This document shows positions 6,778-9,586 of a DNA stretch of 9,586 nt, piece after piece. A program made the position numbers and the translations under genes. Origin of the DNA: Phytoactinopolyspora endophytica (GTDB lineage: Bacteria; Actinomycetota; Actinomycetes; Jiangellales; Jiangellaceae); contig NZ_ML142853.1 in the NCBI RefSeq assembly GCF_004138495.1, forward strand, positions 252,454 through 262,039, written 5' to 3'. The notes under the pieces are model-generated. The model was not told where the DNA came from, ran no database searches, and saw only the letters and a program-made list of their open reading frames with translations. Every line of letters starts with the position of its first letter. The first letter of the stretch is position 1.

Positions 6778-6825
6778 CAACAGTTGGTTGATGCAACCAT
6801 ATAAAATATGGTTGTGCTATGCAAC
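6778..6825. promoter_or_regulatory. Overlapping palindromes: probable MarR operator and promoter
   Basis: A perfect 21-bp palindrome, arms CAACCATAT and ATATGGTTG around AAA (6794-6814), overlaps a second, TGGTTG-ATG-CAACCA (6785-6799), and is flanked by CAAC-A-GTTG (6778-6786) and GTTG/CAAC (6811-6825). CAAC/GTTG half-sites thus recur in alternating orientation. The AT-rich core stands out in this GC-rich genome. It is centred about 49 bp upstream of the marR ATG. On the minus strand a weak promoter TTGCAT-17 bp-TATGGT (6824-6796) lies across the palindrome, so a bound repressor would block polymerase. The palindromes are seen; binding is inferred. Confidence 0.65.
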
Positions 6826-6979
6826 TGAACTATTGTTCGGCGCCGGCTCATCGGCGCCTGAGGGCTTGCCCACGCGCTTAGCCGAAGACGACGACCGGGT
6901 GATCGGGTCGCAGTGTTGAAACGGGCGGCGCTCGCACCGGCGTACCCGTGCTGTTGGACCTGAATCGCCAACGCTCGAT

Positions 6980-7017
6980 GACACGTTCTGTATCCGACGA
7001 CACGTTATATATCCGAT
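6980..7017. repeat. Two adjacent 19-bp direct repeats
   Basis: GACACGTTCTGTATCCGAC (6980-6998) is followed with no gap by GACACGTTATATATCCGAT (6999-7017); 16 of 19 positions match. The second unit contains the AT-rich TTATATAT. Nineteen bases is close to two helical turns, so bound proteins would lie on nearly the same face. They could be paired operator sites or promoter elements about 225-260 bp upstream of the downstream marR start. Confidence 0.6.
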
Positions 7018-7018
7018 G

Positions 7019-7074
7019 GCACGATCCGTGTCGCAAAGTGCACGGATCACGACCTCATACGACACGGATCGTGC
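7019..7074. repeat. Perfect 15-bp inverted repeat with a third related half-site
   Basis: GCACGATCCGTGTCG (7019-7033) and CGACACGGATCGTGC (7060-7074) are exact reverse complements separated by 26 bp. The spacer carries another copy of CACGGATC (7041-7048), which could pair with the left arm instead. It starts one base after the direct repeats. It could be an intrinsic terminator for the truB-marR transcript (actinobacterial terminators often lack a T tract), a set of operators, or terminal repeats of a tiny element. Confidence 0.6.
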
Positions 7075-7097
7075 TAACCGAGACAGAATGTGCCATC

Positions 7098-7116
7098 GAC
7101 GATCGCGGCGATCGTC
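7098..7116. repeat. Perfect palindrome GACGATCG-CGG-CGATCGTC
   Basis: Eight-base arms match perfectly around a 3-nt centre, the usual size and symmetry of a dimeric winged-helix operator. It lies about 120 bp downstream of the upstream marR stop codon and 24 bp from the 15-bp inverted repeat. No promoter is evident beside it. Confidence 0.45.
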
Positions 7117-7200
7117 CGAGGAGGCGTGTACCCGGTCATCGACGCATCGTCCGGGCGGCATCGGCTCCGTAAACCGGCACGATGACAACGCCAACGCGCC

Positions 7201-7234
7201 GGCCGAGGCGCGAGGCGATGTGGGGCGCTCGGCC
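7201..7234 (-). terminator. Terminator-like hairpin just after the truB-linked marR gene
   Basis: GGCCGAG (7201-7207) and CTCGGCC (7228-7234) pair perfectly around a 20-nt loop. On the minus strand the hairpin starts 3 nt after the marR stop codon. There is no T tract, so termination is inferred from position and stem only. Confidence 0.35.
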
Positions 7235-7237
7235 CAG

Positions 7238-7696
7238 TCAGCGCTCTGGGGTCTCCAGTGACGAGTTCAGCCGCTTCAGCAGCTCGACGAGCTGTCGCAC
7301 GTCTGCGTTCGGCCAATCCCGCAACGCTCCCTCGAGCCAGCGTCCGCGCTGTTCGCGGAGGCGGCGGACACGAGCCCGGCCCTCCTCGGTGATGCGGACG
7401 AGCCGGGCACGGCCGTCCTGCGGATCCGGAACGCGCTTCAGCAGACCCAGGCTCTCCATCTGCGCGATCTGCCGGCTCACGGTTGACTTGTCCAGGCCGA
7501 ACTTCTCTGCGAGATCGCCACCGCGCACGTCGTCGTCGGCGTCGCTGAGCGTGGCGAGCAGCCCGTACGCGGCCGGCTCCAGGCCCTCTTCTACCTCGCG
7601 CGCCAGCGTGATCCACATCCACCGCGAGCGCCGCGCCAGCAGCGACAGCTCGGAGTCCAGCTGCTCGTGAGGCTGTCTGCGGTCCTGCTCGGTCAT
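7238..7696 (-). CDS. MarR-family transcriptional regulator encoded directly after truB
   Basis: A 152-residue winged-helix regulator, typical MarR length. N-terminal dimerisation helix about 12-38; winged helix-turn-helix about 42-102 with GGDLAEKFGLDKSTVSRQIA at 59-78 and the wing PDPQDGRARLVRIT at 90-103; C-terminal dimerisation helices from about 105 on. It has no cysteine, arguing against thiol redox sensing. Start is ATG at 7696, 13 bp after the truB stop; the upstream AGGG overlaps the truB TGA, so translational coupling is likely. It shares the fold but little sequence with the second MarR at 6240-6755. Its target is unknown: candidates are the palindromes in 6980-7116 and the downstream efflux operon. 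The family call is firm; the regulatory role is inferred. Confidence 0.92.
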   Translation of the reverse strand: MTEQDRRQPHEQLDSELSLLARRSRWMWITLAREVEEGLEPAAYGLLATLSDADDDVRGGDLAEKFGLDKSTVSRQIAQMESLGLLKRVPDPQDGRARLVRITEEGRARVRRLREQRGRWLEGALRDWPNADVRQLVELLKRLNSSLETPER

Positions 7697-7709
7697 CCTC
7701 TCCCGACCC

Positions 7710-8606
7710 TCATCCGACGAACACCGCGAGATACTTGGCTCGCGGTCCCCGGTCTTCTACCAGCGAAAGCAGCGTACCGTCCGGTCCGAACACAGCGACC
7801 GGGCCCGGACCGAGGTCGGTTCTGCCCATCGGCGCGCCGTGGGCGACTTGGCGGGCCGTCGCCTCGTCGACGTCCAGCCGCGGAAAGGCGACCGACGCCG
7901 CCGCCTCCAGCGGGAGCAGATCGAGTTTCTCCTCCAGCTGGTCGAGCGTGTGAGCCTGATCCAAGGTGTAGGTGCCGACCCGTGTACGCCGTAACCGGGT
8001 CAGGTGGCCGCCCACCCCCAGGGCCGCGCCCATGTCACGCGCCAGCGCGCGGATATAGGTCCCCGACGAGCACTCGACCAGCACGTCGAGATCGACGTAG
8101 CTGCCTTCGTGCCGGACGTCGAGCAGGTCGAACCGGCTGACCGTCACGGTGCGAGCCTTGAGCTCGACCTCTTCACCCGTACGCACCCGCTGATAGGAGC
8201 GGACTCCATCGACCTTGACCGCGGACACGGAGCTCGGCACCTGCCGGATCTCTCCGGTCAGCACGGCCATTTCGGAGCGGATCGACGGCTCGTCCACACC
8301 CGACGCGTCGGTCTCGTCGATCACGTCCCCGTCCGCGTCGTCGGTCACGGTGCGGGAACCAAGCCGCACGGTCGCCTCGTAGGCCTTCTCGGTCAGTGCG
8401 AGGTGGCCAAGCAGCCGCGTCGCCTTGCCGACACCCACCACAAGCACGCCGGTAGCCATCGGATCCAGTGTTCCGGCGTGGCCCACCCGACGAGTGTCCG
8501 CCAGCCGCCTGATCCGCCCGACGACACCGTGCGACGTCATACCGCCCGGCTTGTCCACCACCACTATTCCGTCGCCGTGCGCTGACATGCCTCGCTGCGC
8601 TCGCAT
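7710..8606 (-). CDS. truB: tRNA pseudouridine(55) synthase
   Basis: TruB isomerises U55 to pseudouridine in the T-loop of most tRNAs and helps tRNA folding. The 298-residue product shows GIVVVDKPGGMTSHGVV at 13-29 (motif I), RVGHAGTLDPMATGVL at 40-55 with catalytic Asp48 (Asp42 from the inner start), KAYEATVRLG (73-82), then QVPSSVSAVKVDGVRSYQ, CSSGTYIRALARDMG, and a C-terminal PUA-like region ending KYLAVFVG. Two ATGs compete: 8606 has GAGG at 7 nt spacing, whereas 8588 has GAGG only 1 nt away but gives MSAHGDGIVVVDKP, nearer the usual family start. I use 8606 on spacing; the extra six residues lie in a GCGAGC-rich low-complexity stretch. It is 121 bp downstream of rbfA and followed by a MarR gene instead of ribF. 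Confidence 0.97.
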   Translation of the reverse strand: MRAQRGMSAHGDGIVVVDKPGGMTSHGVVGRIRRLADTRRVGHAGTLDPMATGVLVVGVGKATRLLGHLALTEKAYEATVRLGSRTVTDDADGDVIDETDASGVDEPSIRSEMAVLTGEIRQVPSSVSAVKVDGVRSYQRVRTGEEVELKARTVTVSRFDLLDVRHEGSYVDLDVLVECSSGTYIRALARDMGAALGVGGHLTRLRRTRVGTYTLDQAHTLDQLEEKLDLLPLEAAASVAFPRLDVDEATARQVAHGAPMGRTDLGPGPVAVFGPDGTLLSLVEDRGPRAKYLAVFVG

Positions 8607-8727
8607 GGCTCGCCCTCACCTTCTCTTCTCGCTCCGCCCAGGAGAGAAGCGCATCGTCCTCGACGTTGCGTCCTGCGTAGCGAGCGCTCCCGGCCTCACA
8701 TGCAGGACGTCACCGTCCCTGCGTGGT
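8607..8727 (-). other. rbfA-truB spacer with two short hairpins
   Basis: CGTCCTGC (8669-8676) and GCAGGACG (8702-8709) pair perfectly around a 25-nt loop, starting 18 nt after the rbfA stop on the minus strand. CTTCTCT (8620-8626) and AGAGAAG (8643-8649) pair perfectly around a 16-nt loop ending 2 nt before the GAGG of truB. The first could attenuate or process the rbfA-truB transcript; the second could affect access to the truB ribosome-binding site. In many actinobacteria a DHH-family phosphoesterase gene occupies this position; none is present. Confidence 0.4.
8614..8617 (-). promoter_or_regulatory. Ribosome-binding site favouring the upstream truB ATG
   Basis: The minus strand reads AAGGTGAGGGCGAGCC before the ATG at 8606, leaving 7 nt after GAGG. 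The alternative ATG at 8588 has AGCGAGGC directly before it, too close for normal initiation. Confidence 0.45.
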
Positions 8728-9282
8728 TCAGGAAGCTCCCGTACCGGTACTCCCGGCTACGTCATCACCGGCCCCGGAACCGTCCACACCAGGGCGGACG
8801 GCGTCGCTCTCGTCATCGTCGTCATCATCGTCGTCGTCCCCGGCATCGTCGGTCTCCTCGTCCTCTTCCGGCAACCGGTAAGGATCCGGGTCACCGGCAT
8901 ATTCCGCGGCGGCGGCAGCCTCGGCGACTTGCGCGTCCGACGCTCGGGCCGAACGCAGAAGATCCTCTATGTGTGCTGCGGTCTCCGGCACGGCGTCCGC
9001 GACGAAGTCGACCGTCGGTGTGAAACGGATTCCGGTCTGCCGGCCCACCTCGGATCGGACCAGTCCGCGGACGCGTTCCAGTGCGACAGCCGTGGCGGCG
9101 CGCTCGGCGTCGTCGCCATAGACCGTGTAGAAGACGGTCGCCTCACGCAGATCGCCCGTGACCCGGGCATCAGTCACCGTGACGAACCCTAGCCGGGGAT
9201 CCTTCACCCGGCGATCCAGCGTCTCCGCCGCGATCTCACGGATCCGGTCGGCCAGCTTACGAGCGCGACCCGGGTCAGCCAT
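8728..9282 (-). CDS. rbfA: 30S ribosome-binding factor A with a long acidic tail
   Basis: RbfA binds immature 30S subunits near the 5' end of 16S rRNA, aids its maturation, and is needed for growth in the cold in E. coli. The core (1-118) has the KH-like RbfA signature: RARKLADRIREIAAETL (6-22), VKDPRLGFVTVTDARVTGDL (26-45), ATVFYTVYGD, then LVRSEVGRQTGIRFTPTVDF (74-93). The product is 184 residues, longer than the 120-135 of enterobacterial RbfA, because of a tail from about 119: an Ala/Glu stretch, then EEDEETDD and nine consecutive Asp (149-157), ending in a Gly/Ser-rich segment. The Asp run comes from a GAT/GAC repeat prone to slippage. ATG 9282 follows AAGGAGA at good spacing. It sits 80 bp behind the DUF503 gene, as usual. 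Confidence 0.96.
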   Translation of the reverse strand: MADPGRARKLADRIREIAAETLDRRVKDPRLGFVTVTDARVTGDLREATVFYTVYGDDAERAATAVALERVRGLVRSEVGRQTGIRFTPTVDFVADAVPETAAHIEDLLRSARASDAQVAEAAAAAEYAGDPDPYRLPEEDEETDDAGDDDDDDDDDESDAVRPGVDGSGAGDDVAGSTGTGAS

Positions 9283-9362
9283 CTCGTTCTCCTTGTATTG
9301 CTCTGTGGTTATCCGGCAGTCGCCGTCGCTTCTGGTGTGCCGTGGGCCGGTGAAGCAACCGG

Positions 9363-9586
9363 TCATGGTGTCGCAGGGAGCACGTCGTCATCGTCCGACC
9401 GCAGCTGACGACGCGCACTGAGAAGGTCGATCTCGGGACGGGCCGCGACCAGCCGCTCGATGCTGTCCAGCACCGTGCGGCAGTGCGCGGCCTCCCCGGC
9501 CACGACGGCCACGCCGATCTCGGCGCGCCGGTACAGGTCGGCGTATCCGACCTCGGCGACCGAGACCTCGTGGCGCCGTCGTACCT
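9363..9586 (-). CDS. DUF503 (YlxP-like) protein, C-terminal part (partial)
   Basis: The 5' end lies beyond the window; 73 codons plus the stop are present in a frame that enters the edge cleanly. The visible sequence RRRHEVSVAEVGYADLYRRA, then EIGVAVVAGE, ERLVAARPEIDLLSARRQL and an acidic SDDDD stretch follow the DUF503/YlxP pattern of a small alpha/beta protein of about 95-110 residues. These genes commonly lie between infB and rbfA in Gram-positive bacteria, as here. The biochemical role is not established; linkage suggests a part in translation or ribosome maturation. Confidence 0.87.
   Translation of the reverse strand, partial: VRRRHEVSVAEVGYADLYRRAEIGVAVVAGEAAHCRTVLDSIERLVAARPEIDLLSARRQLRSDDDDVLPATP

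Larger units (their letters stand above)
6830..7237. other. Gene-free interval between the two marR genes, with repeats and palindromes
   Basis: No coding region is supportable on either strand: open frames here lack family signatures, plausible ribosome-binding sites and the GC-rich third-position pattern of neighbours. The interval is locally AT-richer and contains two adjacent 19-bp direct repeats, a 15-bp perfect inverted repeat, a 19-bp palindrome and a terminator-like hairpin next to the upstream marR stop. It may be regulatory DNA for the efflux operon or the scar of an inserted element. Confidence 0.5.

Noticed and set aside
6817..7194. A 125-codon minus-strand frame between the two marR genes
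   Set aside because: It spans the repeat array and the operator edge, has no domain signature and does not show the third-position GC pattern of the flanking genes.
8580..8610. GCGAGC-rich near-palindrome at the truB start as a mobile repeat
   Set aside because: Short GCGAGC/GCTCGC runs are common low-complexity sequence in high-GC actinobacteria; alone this does not indicate a mobile element.
1..9586. CRISPR arrays, tRNA or rRNA genes, transposases, integrases, phage or toxin-antitoxin genes
   Set aside because: None seen on either strand: no regularly spaced repeats, no cloverleaf-like sequences, and no catalytic motifs of such enzymes in any supportable frame.

Overview
This window is a high-GC chromosomal segment from an actinobacterium. 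Evidence: strong GC bias at third codon positions, GTG and TTG starts, and the actinobacterial gene order around rbfA, truB, ribF, rpsO, pnp and an M16 peptidase. The genus cannot be fixed from sequence alone. Every gene I can support lies on the minus strand, so transcription runs from high to low coordinates.

Right block (9586 to about 7710): the 3' end of a DUF503/YlxP-like gene, then rbfA (30S maturation factor with an acidic tail) and truB (tRNA Psi55 synthase). This is the distal part of the familiar nusA-infB-rbfA-truB cluster. The DHH-family phosphoesterase gene often found between rbfA and truB is absent; a 121-bp spacer with short hairpins lies there.

Middle block (about 7696 to 4540): an accessory insertion between truB and ribF. 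It holds a MarR regulator 13 bp behind truB (7238-7696), a 482-bp gene-free stretch rich in palindromes and direct repeats, a second MarR regulator (6240-6755), and a 14-TM-type DHA2 drug/H+ antiporter (4540-6192). The second MarR and the transporter look like a self-regulated efflux operon with an AT-rich palindromic operator at 6778-6825. The first MarR is placed to be co-expressed with truB.

Left block (4357 to 1): ribF (flavokinase/FAD synthetase), a 486-bp gene-free stretch with two large imperfect palindromes and a leader hairpin, rpsO (ribosomal protein S15), a strong hairpin directly after rpsO, pnp (polynucleotide phosphorylase), and the first 40 codons of an M16-family zinc protease starting at TTG. 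rpsO and pnp form the classic pair in which S15 and PNPase share transcripts separated by a processing or termination hairpin.

The core genes are ordinary. The points worth a second look are the efflux/MarR insertion in a conserved translation cluster, the repeat- and palindrome-rich intergenic stretches (2894-3379 and 6756-7237), and the 24-bp tandem repeat coding the transporter's C-terminal tail. I found no convincing undescribed multi-gene system, and no CRISPR array, tRNA, rRNA, transposase or integrase.
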